Assembly (NCBI RefSeq): GCF_946479765.1
Contig: NZ_CAMLHO010000005.1
Span: forward strand, 33,512-97,511
Reading direction: 5' to 3'
Length of the DNA stretch: 64,000 nt
Source of the DNA: an uncultured Aliivibrio sp.
Lineage (GTDB): Bacteria > Pseudomonadota > Gammaproteobacteria > Enterobacterales > Vibrionaceae
In this document: positions 10,280 to 21,174 of the stretch, one piece after another
Layout: each line of letters opens with the position of its first letter
Position numbering within the stretch: the first letter of the stretch is position 1
Position numbers and translations under genes: made by a program
The notes under the pieces: model-generated
What the model saw: the letters and a program-made list of their open reading frames with translations, nothing else
What the model was told of the DNA's origin: nothing
The model's database searches: none

Positions 10280-11595
10280 TCAGCCGACTCCCCTTCCTTT
10301 CTTTGCTCAACAGAACGCAATTGCATGCCGTTAATAGCAGGAAGGAGATCATTTAAGATCAACAAGTCACCCGACGTTATATCCCCGACAATAGCGACTT
10401 GATTGTCTCTTCTAAACACAATATTTACGGGTAAAATAGTTAACTGGCTGTCATTATTAAGTAGGTAGATTTTATCACCATGAAGGGCACTTTCAGGGAT
10501 CACCCATTGTGGTGAAACCTCGCCTTCAATTTCTGCTTTTACAAACATACCATTCACTAATGGAGGTAATGTGCTGGGTGTTAATGAACGGTAGTCTTGT
10601 TGTATCTCTAAAATAATGCCAACGGTTGCTTGATTGGGATCGACTGTTTCACTGATCCGAGCAACCTGAGCTTGCCACTCTGCATTAAAACGCCCACTGC
10701 TTAATTGTACGTTTGCTTTTAGCGGCAATGAATCAAGGTTTGGCATACCGCCTTCACTCAATTGAAAAAAACGAAAACTGTGCACTAGCGTTTGCATATC
10801 ATGAATCGATATCTGTGCTTCCATTTCCATTGTTTTAATGCCATGGGCGATGAACATGGTTTGCTGTAGATTAACCACTTGATCCGCTTCAATATCCACC
10901 TCAGAAATACGCACATCCGTTGGTAATATAATCGACGTTTTTTCTAAAGAGCGCTTCGCTTCTTCCAATTTAGCTTGGTTTACTTTCACCATCGCCGCAG
11001 CTACTTTTCTTTCATCTGGCAATAATAAGATTTGGTTTTGAATATCTTGCACGACTTTTTGTTGTGCTAAATAGGATTGGTTCTGTTGATCTAAATCCGA
11101 TTGAGAAGTTAACCCTTTTTTCTGAAGATTAATTTTACGACTTAACTCTTTCTTACTAAGAGATGACCTATTTTTTTCTATTTTTAAGGTATTTCGAATA
11201 TTTTTTTCTTCTAGATCTACTTTTGCTAACTGGGTTTGGCTAGAACTAAGATCTGCCTCTGCTTGAGCTAATTTCAACTCATAATCTAGTGGGTCTATTC
11301 TTAATACTTCAGTTCCTGCTAATAACACATTTCCTTTGTTTAGCTCAGGGTGACGATAGACCACTTTACCCGATACTTCTGCAATCGCCTTCCATTCAAA
11401 TTTAGGTCTTATTTTGCCAAACCCTATCACTTGAGGTGCGATATTCTGTTGCTCTAAAGAGAGCGTTTTCACAATTTTCGAACGTTCTTCTAAGGGTTTA
11501 ACTTCAGCTGATGGACGCAATTTAGTCACAACAATAAGCGTTATTACCCCTAGAGCAACAACAGGAAAAAAAAGGTATTTCTTATTTATTTTCAT
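10276..11595 (-). CDS. RND efflux periplasmic adaptor subunit
   Basis: Membrane fusion protein bridging the RND permease to an outer-membrane channel. The 439-aa protein has one N-terminal membrane segment (LFFPVVALGVITLIVV), a split lipoyl-like beta region (VSGKVVYRHPEL), a long heptad-rich helical hairpin at about residues 115-220, and beta-barrel and membrane-proximal parts. First gene of a two-gene operon. No adjacent regulator is present: the opposite side holds the leu leader. Confidence 0.88.
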   Translation of the reverse strand: MKINKKYLFFPVVALGVITLIVVTKLRPSAEVKPLEERSKIVKTLSLEQQNIAPQVIGFGKIRPKFEWKAIAEVSGKVVYRHPELNKGNVLLAGTEVLRIDPLDYELKLAQAEADLSSSQTQLAKVDLEEKNIRNTLKIEKNRSSLSKKELSRKINLQKKGLTSQSDLDQQNQSYLAQQKVVQDIQNQILLLPDERKVAAAMVKVNQAKLEEAKRSLEKTSIILPTDVRISEVDIEADQVVNLQQTMFIAHGIKTMEMEAQISIHDMQTLVHSFRFFQLSEGGMPNLDSLPLKANVQLSSGRFNAEWQAQVARISETVDPNQATVGIILEIQQDYRSLTPSTLPPLVNGMFVKAEIEGEVSPQWVIPESALHGDKIYLLNNDSQLTILPVNIVFRRDNQVAIVGDITSGDLLILNDLLPAINGMQLRSVEQRKEGESAE

Positions 11596-11779
11596 TAGTG
11601 TTATCTCTTTTATTTGCTAAACGCCATGCCAGATAAAGCTAGATATTTTTTAATTGTACTATTAAGAATTAAAAATACGCCTACTTTGTATAAAAACACA
11701 CCCACGCAATCGTTTTATCTCTCTTTTTTAACATTTAACCAAAAAAACATTCATATAAGGTAAAAACGCTATTTAAAGG

Positions 11780-11808
11780 TTGACGATATGAGCCAAGTAC
11801 GATATTAA
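11780..11808 (+). promoter_or_regulatory. Promoter of the leu operon leader
   Basis: TTGACG at 11780-11785 and TATTAA at 11803-11808 are separated by 17 bases, a near-consensus sigma-70 promoter. It lies about 33 bases upstream of the leucine leader ORF. No other good promoter was noticed before leuA. Confidence 0.7.
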
Positions 11809-11840
11809 TTTGTTAATTATTTTTATGGATTGTATTTCAA

Positions 11841-11903
11841 ATGAAAACAACATCTTCTTTATCTCTTCGCCTCCTCCTGATCGTGAACATCTCACGCGGG
11901 TAG
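11841..11903 (+). CDS. leuL: leu operon leader peptide
   Basis: A 20-codon ORF encoding MKTTSSLSLRLLLIVNISRG. Five of seven consecutive residues (L-S-L-R-L-L-L) are leucine or lie between leucines, encoded by TTA, CTT, CTC, CTC and CTG. It precedes mutually exclusive hairpins and leuA, the classic arrangement in which ribosome stalling at Leu codons controls termination. A hairpin CGTGA-acatc-TCACG at 11882-11896 overlaps the end of the peptide and would serve as the 1:2 pause structure. It is too short for ordinary ORF finders. Confidence 0.85.
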   Translation: MKTTSSLSLRLLLIVNISRG

Positions 11904-11967
11904 GTTGTGGAACAAAAGAAGCCATAAACCAAATTTTAAAACCCGCTGAACATGGCGGGTTTTTTTA
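11896..11967 (+). promoter_or_regulatory. leu attenuator: antiterminator and terminator hairpins
   Basis: Segment 2 GCGGGT (11896-11901) can pair with segment 3 ACCCGC (11941-11946) to form an antiterminator. Segment 3 can instead pair with segment 4 GCGGGT (11955-11960), followed by seven T residues, forming a terminator. Segments 2 and 4 are identical, so the two structures exclude each other. Stalling in leuL frees segment 2 and permits leuABCD transcription. Confidence 0.85.
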
Positions 11968-12014
11968 TGGAAAACCGTCGTTAAAGCGCACGACATACAC
12001 AAGGAAGCAAGCCC

Positions 12015-13562
12015 ATGAGCGATCAAGTCATTATCTTCGACACCACCTTACGAGATGGCGAACAAGCACTATCAGCGAGTTTAACCGTAAAAGAAAAATT
12101 ACAGATTGCGTATGCGCTTGAGCGTCTGGGTGTTGATGTTATTGAAGCCGGTTTCCCTGTTTCGTCTCCTGGTGATTTTGAGTCAGTTCAAACCATCGCA
12201 AAACACATTAAAAATAGCCGAATTTGTGGTCTAGCTCGTGCCGTTCCTAAAGATATTGATGCCGCAGCAGAAGCACTGAAAGTCGCAGAAGCCTTCCGAA
12301 TTCATACTTTTATCTCTACTTCTACCGTTCACGTTCAAGACAAATTACGCCGTAGCTACGATGATGTGGTTGAGATGGGCGTAAAAGCGGTTAAACACGC
12401 ACGTAATTATACCGATGACGTCGAGTTTTCTTGTGAAGATGCAGGTCGTACACCGATTGATAACTTATGTCGTATGGTAGAGGCCGCAATCAACGCTGGC
12501 GCAAACACCATTAATATCCCTGACACGGTTGGCTACACTATTCCAGGCGAGTTCGGTGGCATTATTCAGCAATTATTCAACCGTGTTCCAAACATTGATA
12601 AAGCAATTATCTCTGTGCATTGTCATGATGATTTGGGTATGTCAGTTGCCAATTCAATCGCAGCGGTTCAAGCAGGTGCTCGACAAGTTGAAGGCACGAT
12701 TAATGGTATTGGTGAGCGTGCAGGTAACTGTTCTCTAGAAGAAATTGCAATGATTTTGCAAACTCGTTCAGAGTATCTAGGTGTTCATACTGGTCTTAAA
12801 AATGATGAAATCCATCGCACCAGTAAGCTAGTTAGTCAGCTTTGTAATATGCCAATTCAAAGTAATAAGGCTATCGTAGGCGCAAACGCCTTTAGCCACT
12901 CTTCAGGCATCCATCAAGACGGTATGCTTAAGAATAAAAACACTTATGAAATCATGACGCCAGAGTCAATTGGCTTAAAAAACAAAGCATTAAACCTAAC
13001 CAGTCGTTCAGGCCGAGCCGCAGTTAAGAGCCACATGGATGCAATGGGTTATAAAGCCGAAGAATATAATCTAGATACCTTGTATGCCGATTTCGTGAAA
13101 TTAGCAGATCGTAAAGGCCAAGTATTTGATTACGATTTAGAAGCTCTAATGCACTTTGCTAATTTACGTGATGAAGATGACTTTTATAAGTTGAACTACC
13201 TAAGTGTGCAGTCAGGTAGCGTAATGGCAACAACCAGCATCAAATTACTTTGCGGTGACGAAGAGAAATGCGAAGCCGCTGTCGGTAACGGTCCAGTAGA
13301 TGCGCTTTATCAGTGTATTTATAAGCTAACCGGTTACGAAATCGTACTGGATAAGTTTGACTTGACCGCAAAAGGCGAAGGTGAAGATGGCTTAGGTCAA
13401 GCAGATATCATCGCTAATTACAAAGGCCGTAAATATCACGGTACTGGTTTAGCGACCGACATTATCGAAGCTTCTGGTCAAGCACTGCTTCACGTCATTA
13501 ATAGTATTCACCGTGCAGATCAAATCGCGGAAATTAAGCAAAAGAAGATTGTAACGGTTTAG
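12015..13562 (+). CDS. leuA: 2-isopropylmalate synthase
   Basis: First committed step of leucine synthesis: 2-ketoisovalerate plus acetyl-CoA gives 2-isopropylmalate. Residues 1-275 form the HMGL-like barrel with the metal/substrate motif [10 protein letters not shown] near the start and [13 protein letters not shown] further on. The C-terminal third is the LeuA regulatory domain for leucine feedback. The 515-aa length matches the bacterial enzyme. AAGGAAGC before the ATG is a good ribosome site. It is first of leuABCD behind the attenuator. Confidence 0.98.
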   Translation: MSDQVIIFDTTLRDGEQALSASLTVKEKLQIAYALERLGVDVIEAGFPVSSPGDFESVQTIAKHIKNSRICGLARAVPKDIDAAAEALKVAEAFRIHTFISTSTVHVQDKLRRSYDDVVEMGVKAVKHARNYTDDVEFSCEDAGRTPIDNLCRMVEAAINAGANTINIPDTVGYTIPGEFGGIIQQLFNRVPNIDKAIISVHCHDDLGMSVANSIAAVQAGARQVEGTINGIGERAGNCSLEEIAMILQTRSEYLGVHTGLKNDEIHRTSKLVSQLCNMPIQSNKAIVGANAFSHSSGIHQDGMLKNKNTYEIMTPESIGLKNKALNLTSRSGRAAVKSHMDAMGYKAEEYNLDTLYADFVKLADRKGQVFDYDLEALMHFANLRDEDDFYKLNYLSVQSGSVMATTSIKLLCGDEEKCEAAVGNGPVDALYQCIYKLTGYEIVLDKFDLTAKGEGEDGLGQADIIANYKGRKYHGTGLATDIIEASGQALLHVINSIHRADQIAEIKQKKIVTV

Positions 13563-13634
13563 GGCAGCTTAAAAGAATTTTAAATCGGGGAAACCTAACC
13601 TTCTCTGATTAAGCAAATTAAATAAAAAGATTAA

Positions 13635-14735
<1,101 letters not shown>

Positions 14736-14750
14736 TTCAAGGAAGAAACA

Positions 14751-16166
14751 ATGTCTAACGCAAAAACATTATACGAAAAAGTTTATGACGCCCATGTTGC
14801 AGTTGCAGCAAAAGGTGAAACCCCGATTCTATACATCGATCGTCACTTGGTGCACGAAGTGACTTCGCCACAAGCGTTTGATGGGTTACGTGAAAAAGGT
14901 CGTAAAGTTCGCCAAGTAGGTAAAACTTTCGCAACAATGGATCATAACGTATCGACACAAACTAAAGACATTAATGCCTCTGGTGAAATGGCTCGTATCC
15001 AAATGGAAACACTGTCTAAAAACTGTGAAGAATTTGGCGTAACTCTTTATGACCTAAACCATAAATACCAAGGTATTGTGCATGTCATGGGACCAGAGCT
15101 AGGTATTACACTTCCAGGTATGACGATTGTGTGTGGAGATTCACACACCGCAACACACGGCGCATTTGGTTCTCTTGCATTTGGTATTGGTACCTCTGAA
15201 GTTGAGCATGTGTTAGCGACACAAACGCTAAAACAAGCGCGTGCTAAAACCATGAAAATCGAAGTCAAAGGCAAAGTGGCTGAAGGCATTACTGCAAAAG
15301 ATATCGTTCTGGCTATTATTGGTAAAACAACAGCCGCTGGCGGCACTGGTTATGTGGTTGAATTCTGTGGTGAGGCAATTACAGACCTTACAATGGAAGG
15401 TCGAATGACGGTATGTAACATGGCGATAGAGCTAGGTGCCAAAGCCGGCCTAATCGCACCAGATGCCACCACGTTTGACTACATTACTGGTCGTAAATTT
15501 TCACCTAAAGGTGACGATTTAACGGCAGCTATCGAGTATTGGTCGTCACTAAAAACGGATGATGATGCAAAGTTTGATGCCGTTGTTAGCCTTGATGCCT
15601 CTGAAATTAAACCACAAGTGACGTGGGGAACAAACCCTGGCCAAGTTATTGCCATTGATCAACCCATTCCTGCACCAGAGAGTTTTTCTGACCCAGTAGA
15701 AAAAGTATCCGCAGAAAAAGCCTTGGCTTATATGGGTCTTGAAGCCGGTAAATCATTAACAGATTACAACGTAGATAAAGTCTTTGTTGGTTCTTGTACT
15801 AATTCACGTATTGAAGACATGCGCGCAGCTGCTGCTATTGCTAAAGGCAACAAAGTCGCCGCTCACGTTCAAGCGTTAATTGTTCCAGGCTCTGAGCAAG
15901 TAAAAGCACAAGCTGAAAAAGAAGGTCTAGATACAATCTTTAAAGAAGCAGGTTTTGAATGGCGCTTACCGGGTTGTTCTATGTGTCTTGCAATGAACAA
16001 CGACCGTTTAGGTCCACAAGAGCGTTGTGCATCAACATCTAACCGTAACTTTGAAGGTCGCCAAGGCCGTGATGGTCGTACTCACCTAGTAAGCCCAGCA
16101 ATGGCGGCGGCTGCCGCAATCGCAGGTCACTTTGTTGATATCCGAACTATCACTGAAAAAGCATAA
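14751..16166 (+). CDS. leuC: 3-isopropylmalate dehydratase large subunit
   Basis: Aconitase-family isomerase subunit that converts 2- to 3-isopropylmalate together with LeuD. The three [4Fe-4S] cysteines are visible in VGSCTNSR and [22 protein letters not shown] near the N-terminus and [12 protein letters not shown] are typical. Length of 471 aa is normal. It starts 15 bases after leuB with AAGGAAG as ribosome site and is followed by leuD after 12 bases. Confidence 0.98.
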   Translation: MSNAKTLYEKVYDAHVAVAAKGETPILYIDRHLVHEVTSPQAFDGLREKGRKVRQVGKTFATMDHNVSTQTKDINASGEMARIQMETLSKNCEEFGVTLYDLNHKYQGIVHVMGPELGITLPGMTIVCGDSHTATHGAFGSLAFGIGTSEVEHVLATQTLKQARAKTMKIEVKGKVAEGITAKDIVLAIIGKTTAAGGTGYVVEFCGEAITDLTMEGRMTVCNMAIELGAKAGLIAPDATTFDYITGRKFSPKGDDLTAAIEYWSSLKTDDDAKFDAVVSLDASEIKPQVTWGTNPGQVIAIDQPIPAPESFSDPVEKVSAEKALAYMGLEAGKSLTDYNVDKVFVGSCTNSRIEDMRAAAAIAKGNKVAAHVQALIVPGSEQVKAQAEKEGLDTIFKEAGFEWRLPGCSMCLAMNNDRLGPQERCASTSNRNFEGRQGRDGRTHLVSPAMAAAAAIAGHFVDIRTITEKA

Positions 16167-16178
16167 AAGGAATTTACT

Positions 16179-16781
16179 ATGTCAGGTTTTAAGCAACATA
16201 CAGGTCTAGTCGTTCCTTTAGATACGGCGAACATTGATACCGATGCGATCATTCCAAAACAGTTTTTACAGAAAGTAAATCGCACCGGTTTTGGTAAGCA
16301 CCTTTTCCATGACTGGCGATTTCTTGATGATGCTGGTCAACAACCAAACCCAGAATTTATAATGAACGCTCCACGCTACCAAGGCGCGAGTATTCTGCTG
16401 GCTCGTGAAAACTTTGGTTGTGGTTCATCTCGTGAACACGCCCCTTGGGCTTTAGCCGATTACGGCATCCAAGTGATGATAGCACCAAGCTTTGCTGATA
16501 TTTTTTACGGCAATTCAATCAATAACCAAATGATCCCTGTTCGTTTAACTGATATTGAAGTGGATGAAATATTCCAATTCGTTGAAGCGAATGAAGGCGC
16601 TGAAGTTGCGGTTGATTTGGAAGCTATGTTAGTTAGCGCTAACGGTAAGCAGTATTCTTTTGAGATTGATGAATTTCGTCGCCACTGTTTATTGAATGGT
16701 TTAGACAATATAGGCTTGACGCTACAGCACGCTGATAAAATTTCAGAATATGAAGCGAAGATTCCGAATTTCTTGAAATAG
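16179..16781 (+). CDS. leuD: 3-isopropylmalate dehydratase small subunit
   Basis: Swivel-domain partner of LeuC; 200 aa, normal length. [13 protein letters not shown] near the start and [14 protein letters not shown] carry the substrate-contacting loop. It is the last gene of leuABCD. Its TAG stop shares its final G with a GGATTCAGGA repeat unit, and a strong terminator follows directly. Confidence 0.98.
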   Translation: MSGFKQHTGLVVPLDTANIDTDAIIPKQFLQKVNRTGFGKHLFHDWRFLDDAGQQPNPEFIMNAPRYQGASILLARENFGCGSSREHAPWALADYGIQVMIAPSFADIFYGNSINNQMIPVRLTDIEVDEIFQFVEANEGAEVAVDLEAMLVSANGKQYSFEIDEFRRHCLLNGLDNIGLTLQHADKISEYEAKIPNFLK

Positions 16782-16796
16782 GATTCAGGAAATAAT

Positions 16797-16829
16797 AGAG
16801 GTTGATATGAACGTATCAACCTCTTTTTT
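16797..16829 (+). terminator. leu operon terminator
   Basis: AGAGGTTGATA pairs perfectly with TATCAACCTCT around a six-base loop and is followed by a T run. It begins a few bases after a single GGATTCA unit plus GGA, copying the layout after cheX. Confidence 0.9.
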
Positions 16830-16889
16830 GTCTATAGAATACAGACAATCTATACTAAATAATCATTAGTAAAAAATCAGAGGCCCTTT

Positions 16890-17669
16890 ATGAAATACAT
16901 TTTTTCCTCGTTACTTTTGCTTTTCTCATTCCATTCTTTTGCCGCACCAAAATCTGAACTGTGGCATGATTGGGATATAAGTAATGAAAAAAACACCACC
17001 ACAATTTCACACCAATATTGGCAGCAAACATTAGATAAATACCTCACCACACAAGGAGAATATACTCTTTTTGATTACGCGAGTATTACTGAAGCCGATG
17101 AACTAATCTTAAATAGTTATCTACGCCAAATGAGACGAATTGATCCTAGAGAGTACAAAAAATCTGAACAATACGCTTATTGGGTAAATCTTTATAATGC
17201 AATTACCGTAAAAATTATTTTAGATAACTATCCAATCAAATCGATCACAAAATTAGGAGGGTTGTTTACCTTTGGTCCTTGGGATGAAGAAGTGATTGTA
17301 GTTGCAGGTAAAGCATTGACACTCAACGATATTGAACACAGAATTCTTCGTCCAATATGGAATGACCCAAGAACTCACTACGCTGTAAACTGTGCGAGTC
17401 TCAGTTGCCCTAATCTACAACCAAAAGCATTCACCGCTAGAAACAGTGAGCAGTTATTAGATAAAGCCGCAAAAGAATTTATTAATAGTAAAAAAGGAGT
17501 ATTAGTGACGAATAACAATACTCAACTTTCTTCTATCTATGATTGGTTTGCCATCGATTTTGGTAATCAACAGCAGCTTTTTGAACACCTAAAAAAATAT
17601 CGCCCAGAATTAACATCATTCACAGGCGATATCAGTTATGACTACGATTGGGATCTGAATAAACAATAA
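16890..17669 (+). CDS. DUF547 domain protein, exported
   Basis: A 259-aa protein with a clear signal peptide (MKYIFSSLLLLFSFHSFA, cleavage near residue 18). The remainder matches the DUF547 pattern: YAYWVNLYNAITVKIIL, then a conserved Cys segment HYAVNCASLSCPNL and a C-terminal YDWFAIDFG. DUF547 resembles papain-like or transglutaminase-type folds, but activity is unproven. It is monocistronic, between the leu terminator and a hairpin shared with djlA. Periplasmic location is inferred. Confidence 0.75.
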   Translation: MKYIFSSLLLLFSFHSFAAPKSELWHDWDISNEKNTTTISHQYWQQTLDKYLTTQGEYTLFDYASITEADELILNSYLRQMRRIDPREYKKSEQYAYWVNLYNAITVKIILDNYPIKSITKLGGLFTFGPWDEEVIVVAGKALTLNDIEHRILRPIWNDPRTHYAVNCASLSCPNLQPKAFTARNSEQLLDKAAKEFINSKKGVLVTNNNTQLSSIYDWFAIDFGNQQQLFEHLKKYRPELTSFTGDISYDYDWDLNKQ

Positions 17670-17685
17670 TATTGTTCATTCAAAT

Positions 17686-17708
17686 AAAGGGATTATTTCA
17701 TCCCTTTT
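17686..17708 (+). terminator. Terminator between the DUF547 gene and djlA
   Basis: AAAGGGAT pairs with ATCCCTTT around a six-base loop, followed by a short T run. It lies between convergent genes and overlaps the last codons of djlA, so it may act in both directions. Confidence 0.65.
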
Positions 17709-18520
17709 GCTTTCTTAATTAAATCGTACGCACCTTGGATTTCTTGTGCTTTTTCTTTTGCCATGTTCATCATTTCAGGTGGTAAGCCTTTCGCTACTAA
17801 CTTATCAGGGTGATGTTCATTCATTAGCTTACGATGCGCGCGCTTAATGGCTTTAGCATCGGCATCCTCACTAACACCTAATAAATTATATGCATCTTTC
17901 AATTGATCTGCTGAACTGGCTTTTTGCCACTGTCCATGACTTTGATGTGAACCACCTTGTTGAAAACGGAATGCTGCTTCTTGCATTTTTAAGCGTTTTT
18001 CAAGCTGATCAGCACTAAAGCCAAGCTCTTCAGCAACAATATGTAAAATGTCTCGCTCACTTGGGTGAATGTCACCATCCGCAATCGCCGATGCTATTTG
18101 TAATTCTAAAAAGAATTGCAATAAATCATAACGACCACCGGTAATCGAGCGGATCTTTTGCAGTGTTTCACGTAATGGAAAATTGTTTTCTTTCCCCTCT
18201 CTAAATGCTTCTTGAGCTTCTCTTTTTTGCTCAGCACTTAGATTCATACGATCCATCATCATCGCTGCAAGTTGAATTTCTTGAGCGGTAACTTGTCCCT
18301 TTGCTTTAGCTATATGACCCATAACGGCAAACGCCGCGTGGAAAAACTCAGCTTGTTTTTCAGTTTGAGAAGCCCCACCCGTTTGAAAGGTAAAACCTCG
18401 ACTCGCCATGCGTTTCGCTTTATCAAATTGGTGACCAATAAAGATCCCTAATGCCGCGCCAAAAAAGCCGCCAAATAGGAAACCAAAAAAACCACCTAAT
18501 ATTTTGCCAAATATTTGCAT
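17693..18520 (-). CDS. djlA: Membrane-anchored co-chaperone DjlA
   Basis: Type III J-domain protein of the inner membrane that stimulates DnaK. The 275-aa protein has a single glycine- and phenylalanine-rich N-terminal membrane segment (residues 5-28), a central TerB-like helical domain at about 50-170, and a C-terminal J domain containing the essential HPD in NEHHPDKLVAKG. It is divergent from lptD, the usual gammaproteobacterial neighbour. Confidence 0.95.
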   Translation of the reverse strand: MQIFGKILGGFFGFLFGGFFGAALGIFIGHQFDKAKRMASRGFTFQTGGASQTEKQAEFFHAAFAVMGHIAKAKGQVTAQEIQLAAMMMDRMNLSAEQKREAQEAFREGKENNFPLRETLQKIRSITGGRYDLLQFFLELQIASAIADGDIHPSERDILHIVAEELGFSADQLEKRLKMQEAAFRFQQGGSHQSHGQWQKASSADQLKDAYNLLGVSEDADAKAIKRAHRKLMNEHHPDKLVAKGLPPEMMNMAKEKAQEIQGAYDLIKKAKGMK

Positions 18521-18535
18521 TTTATATTCCGATTA

Positions 18536-18706
18536 ATGAATTATTCTATTTTTACTCTGTCACACAATGAGCAAACGCACCCTGTTACTTTACAGCCATT
18601 AATCGATGATAGCGACATCTTATGGGTGGTTTGGGCATGGCTTTTGCTTTATTATGAACAAGTGACTCTGTCTAGTCTCTTTGAGTATATCAGCGGATTA
18701 ATATAA
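18536..18706 (+). CDS. Possible small hydrophobic protein, uncertain
   Basis: A 56-codon frame from ATG 18536 lies between the divergent djlA and lptD genes. It encodes a polar N-terminal half and a Trp/Leu-rich segment (ILWVVWAWLLLYY) that could be a membrane span. No convincing ribosome site precedes the ATG, and the interval must also hold promoters for both neighbours. It ends 21 bases before lptD. I do not recognise a family; it may be spurious. Confidence 0.28.
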   Translation: MNYSIFTLSHNEQTHPVTLQPLIDDSDILWVVWAWLLLYYEQVTLSSLFEYISGLI

Positions 18707-18727
18707 CGAACAGGAACGTCTAACTCG

Positions 18728-21106
18728 ATGCCTTTTACCTCTCGCAGCCTACTTGTTTCATTTGCTGGATGCCTTCTTTACGGTACTCCCGTCATCGCTG
18801 ATGATGGAAGTAAATCTGTATCTCCAGAAAATAGTATTATCTTCCCCCTAAAAACTGACGCGGTTAACTCCTGCCAAGTGCCGACAGAAATGTCAAAAGA
18901 GGAAGACGAACAACAACCTGTTTTAATTCAAGCTGACAGTGTTGAAGCCAGTAATAACTCAAAAGCAACCTATAAAGGTAATGTACATATTATTAAAGGC
19001 CGCCAAGAAATCAAAGCGGATAGTATTACTATACATCAGCAAGAAAATATTGCGATCGCTGAAGGTAACGTTGATTACTCAAGCATGGATATGAGGTCAA
19101 CATCAGATAAAGTCACAACAGACTTAAGCACAGAAAACACAATCATGATTAATACGGCATACAAGATGTCTTGCCAACCTATTCGTGGGCAAGCTAGCCG
19201 TGTTCTCAAAACAGGCCAAGAAATTTACCAATTAGAAGATGCCTCATTCACAACTTGCCCAGCGGATGATAATAGCTGGCGCTTTAAAGCCAGTGATATC
19301 GAGCTTGATCAATCAGATGAATGGGCAACATTCTATAATGCACGCTTTGAAGTCCTTGATGTGCCAATTTTTTACTTACCTTACATTACCGTTCCTGTTG
19401 GCGATAAACGTAAAACAGGGGTGCTTATCCCGAGCGCGAGCTTAGACAGTAAAAATGGTTTTGAGCTATCAGTTCCTATTTATTGGAATATTGCACCAAA
19501 TTATGATGCAACTACCACCATTAACTATATGGAAAAGCGAGGCACCCAGTTCGAAGGTGAATTCCGCTACCTAACAGAGCTAGGTACTGGTACTTTTGAT
19601 CTCGAATATTTAGGTGATGATGCTAAATTTAAAGATAAAGGGGCTCGTTGGGGAGCAAGTTGGAATCATTCAGGAATATTCAGAAAACACTGGAAATTTG
19701 AGGTTGAGTACTCTCAAGTAAGTGATATCACCTACTTCCAAGATCTAAATTCAAGCATTGGTAGTCGAGATGAAGGTCAATTAAGTCAATCGGGCGAAGT
19801 ATCCTATCGAGATCAAGATTGGGACTTAACTATGCGCGTACGAGATTTCCAAGTTCTAGTTGAAAATCAAACACCATATCGACTAATTCCACAAATTGAG
19901 TTTAATTATTACGCACCTCAGTTTTATAAAGAATTTGACTTTAACTTTCACAGTCACATTAGTAAATTTGCAACCGATGATCTGAAAAAGCCATCTGCTA
20001 CTCGTGTTCATCTTGAGCCAAAAGTAAGCTTACCATTAAGTTCAACTTGGTGGTCATTAACTCCAGAAGCTAGCTTACTTTATACTTATTACTCACAAGA
20101 TTTTGATAATCAACCAAAAGGTATTGATTCGAAGGGAAGAGAATATACTTTAGATTTAGAACACGAAACAAGTAGAACCATTCCTGAAGTGAGAATAAAT
20201 GGTGCCATTTATTTAGACAGTACGCATAAATTCTTAGGTGAGTACTTACAAACATTAGAGCCAAAAATTCAATATTTATATGTTCCTGAAGTTGACCAAA
20301 GTGCTATTTATGGTGGTACTGGTGATGGTGGTTATGATAGTAGTAAATTGCAACTAGACTACTACGGACTATTTAGAGATCGTCAATACAGTGGTGTGGA
20401 TTATATCGCAGCAGCAAACCAATTTAGTATTGGTGCCACATCACGCTTTTATGATGATTCTTATAAGGAACGAATGAATCTTTCTTTTGGTCAGATCCTA
20501 TATATGAATGGCTCTGGTACATCAAACGAGAATGATGACAAAAACTCATCTGCTTGGGCTGTAGAAAGTGACTTCAACTACGATGATTATCTTTTCTATC
20601 ATGGTGGCATTCAATTTGATTCTAATGCAAGTGAATTACAGGTTGCCAACAGTACGTTAGAATATCGCCATAGTCAGGGCTATATCCAAGTGAATTATCG
20701 CTATGTAAGTAAAAACTATATTGATGATAATGTTGCATATTCTGATTCAAATAATACAACAACACGCTATGGTATTTATCAAGCAGGTATATTAACGCAA
20801 TATAATGTAGGAAATAGTTGGCGTTTAAATGCTCAATATTTCTATGATACTAAAGAAGAGTTCATGCTTGAAACACTTGCAGGCGTGACTTATCTTAGCG
20901 ACTGTTGGTCTTTTGGTTTAACTTACAGTAACCAATTAATTGCTTGGGATTCAAATAGTGGCACACTATCGACTTACAAACCAGAATACGAAAGTAATGT
21001 AATGCTTTCTATCGCTATTCGTGGTCTAGGAACCAACACTGGTATCACCTCAGGCTCTGCAACCAATGCATTAGGCTATGGTCGCCCATTCTATTTAAAT
21101 AACTAA
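18728..21106 (+). CDS. lptD: LPS-assembly protein LptD
   Basis: Outer-membrane translocon that inserts lipopolysaccharide with LptE. The 792-aa protein has a signal peptide, an N-terminal periplasmic OstA-like domain (about residues 60-180, starting VLIQADSVEASNN), and a large barrel. Mature cysteines are C49, C149, C177 and one in LSDCWSFG near the C-terminus. The adjacent Cys pair of the E. coli protein at that point is a single Cys here. It heads the lptD-surA-pdxA-rsmA run. Confidence 0.96.
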   Translation: MPFTSRSLLVSFAGCLLYGTPVIADDGSKSVSPENSIIFPLKTDAVNSCQVPTEMSKEEDEQQPVLIQADSVEASNNSKATYKGNVHIIKGRQEIKADSITIHQQENIAIAEGNVDYSSMDMRSTSDKVTTDLSTENTIMINTAYKMSCQPIRGQASRVLKTGQEIYQLEDASFTTCPADDNSWRFKASDIELDQSDEWATFYNARFEVLDVPIFYLPYITVPVGDKRKTGVLIPSASLDSKNGFELSVPIYWNIAPNYDATTTINYMEKRGTQFEGEFRYLTELGTGTFDLEYLGDDAKFKDKGARWGASWNHSGIFRKHWKFEVEYSQVSDITYFQDLNSSIGSRDEGQLSQSGEVSYRDQDWDLTMRVRDFQVLVENQTPYRLIPQIEFNYYAPQFYKEFDFNFHSHISKFATDDLKKPSATRVHLEPKVSLPLSSTWWSLTPEASLLYTYYSQDFDNQPKGIDSKGREYTLDLEHETSRTIPEVRINGAIYLDSTHKFLGEYLQTLEPKIQYLYVPEVDQSAIYGGTGDGGYDSSKLQLDYYGLFRDRQYSGVDYIAAANQFSIGATSRFYDDSYKERMNLSFGQILYMNGSGTSNENDDKNSSAWAVESDFNYDDYLFYHGGIQFDSNASELQVANSTLEYRHSQGYIQVNYRYVSKNYIDDNVAYSDSNNTTTRYGIYQAGILTQYNVGNSWRLNAQYFYDTKEEFMLETLAGVTYLSDCWSFGLTYSNQLIAWDSNSGTLSTYKPEYESNVMLSIAIRGLGTNTGITSGSATNALGYGRPFYLNN

Positions 21107-21123
21107 TTTATACGGACATACAT

Positions 21124-21149
21124 GAAGCACCTATTTTACAAGGTGCTTC
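21124..21149 (+). other. Intergenic hairpin between lptD and surA
   Basis: GAAGCACC pairs with GGTGCTTC around a ten-base loop. No T run follows, so it is probably an RNA-stabilising or partial-attenuation hairpin and not a full terminator. The surA start lies 26 bases downstream. Confidence 0.55.
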
Positions 21150-21174
21150 AATCTCCTCACTCTTGGATGACACT

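Noticed and set aside
11810..12121. 103-codon plus-strand ORF overlapping the leu leader and leuA
   Set aside because: It runs through the attenuator hairpins in another frame and shows no family features; leuL and leuA explain the sequence.
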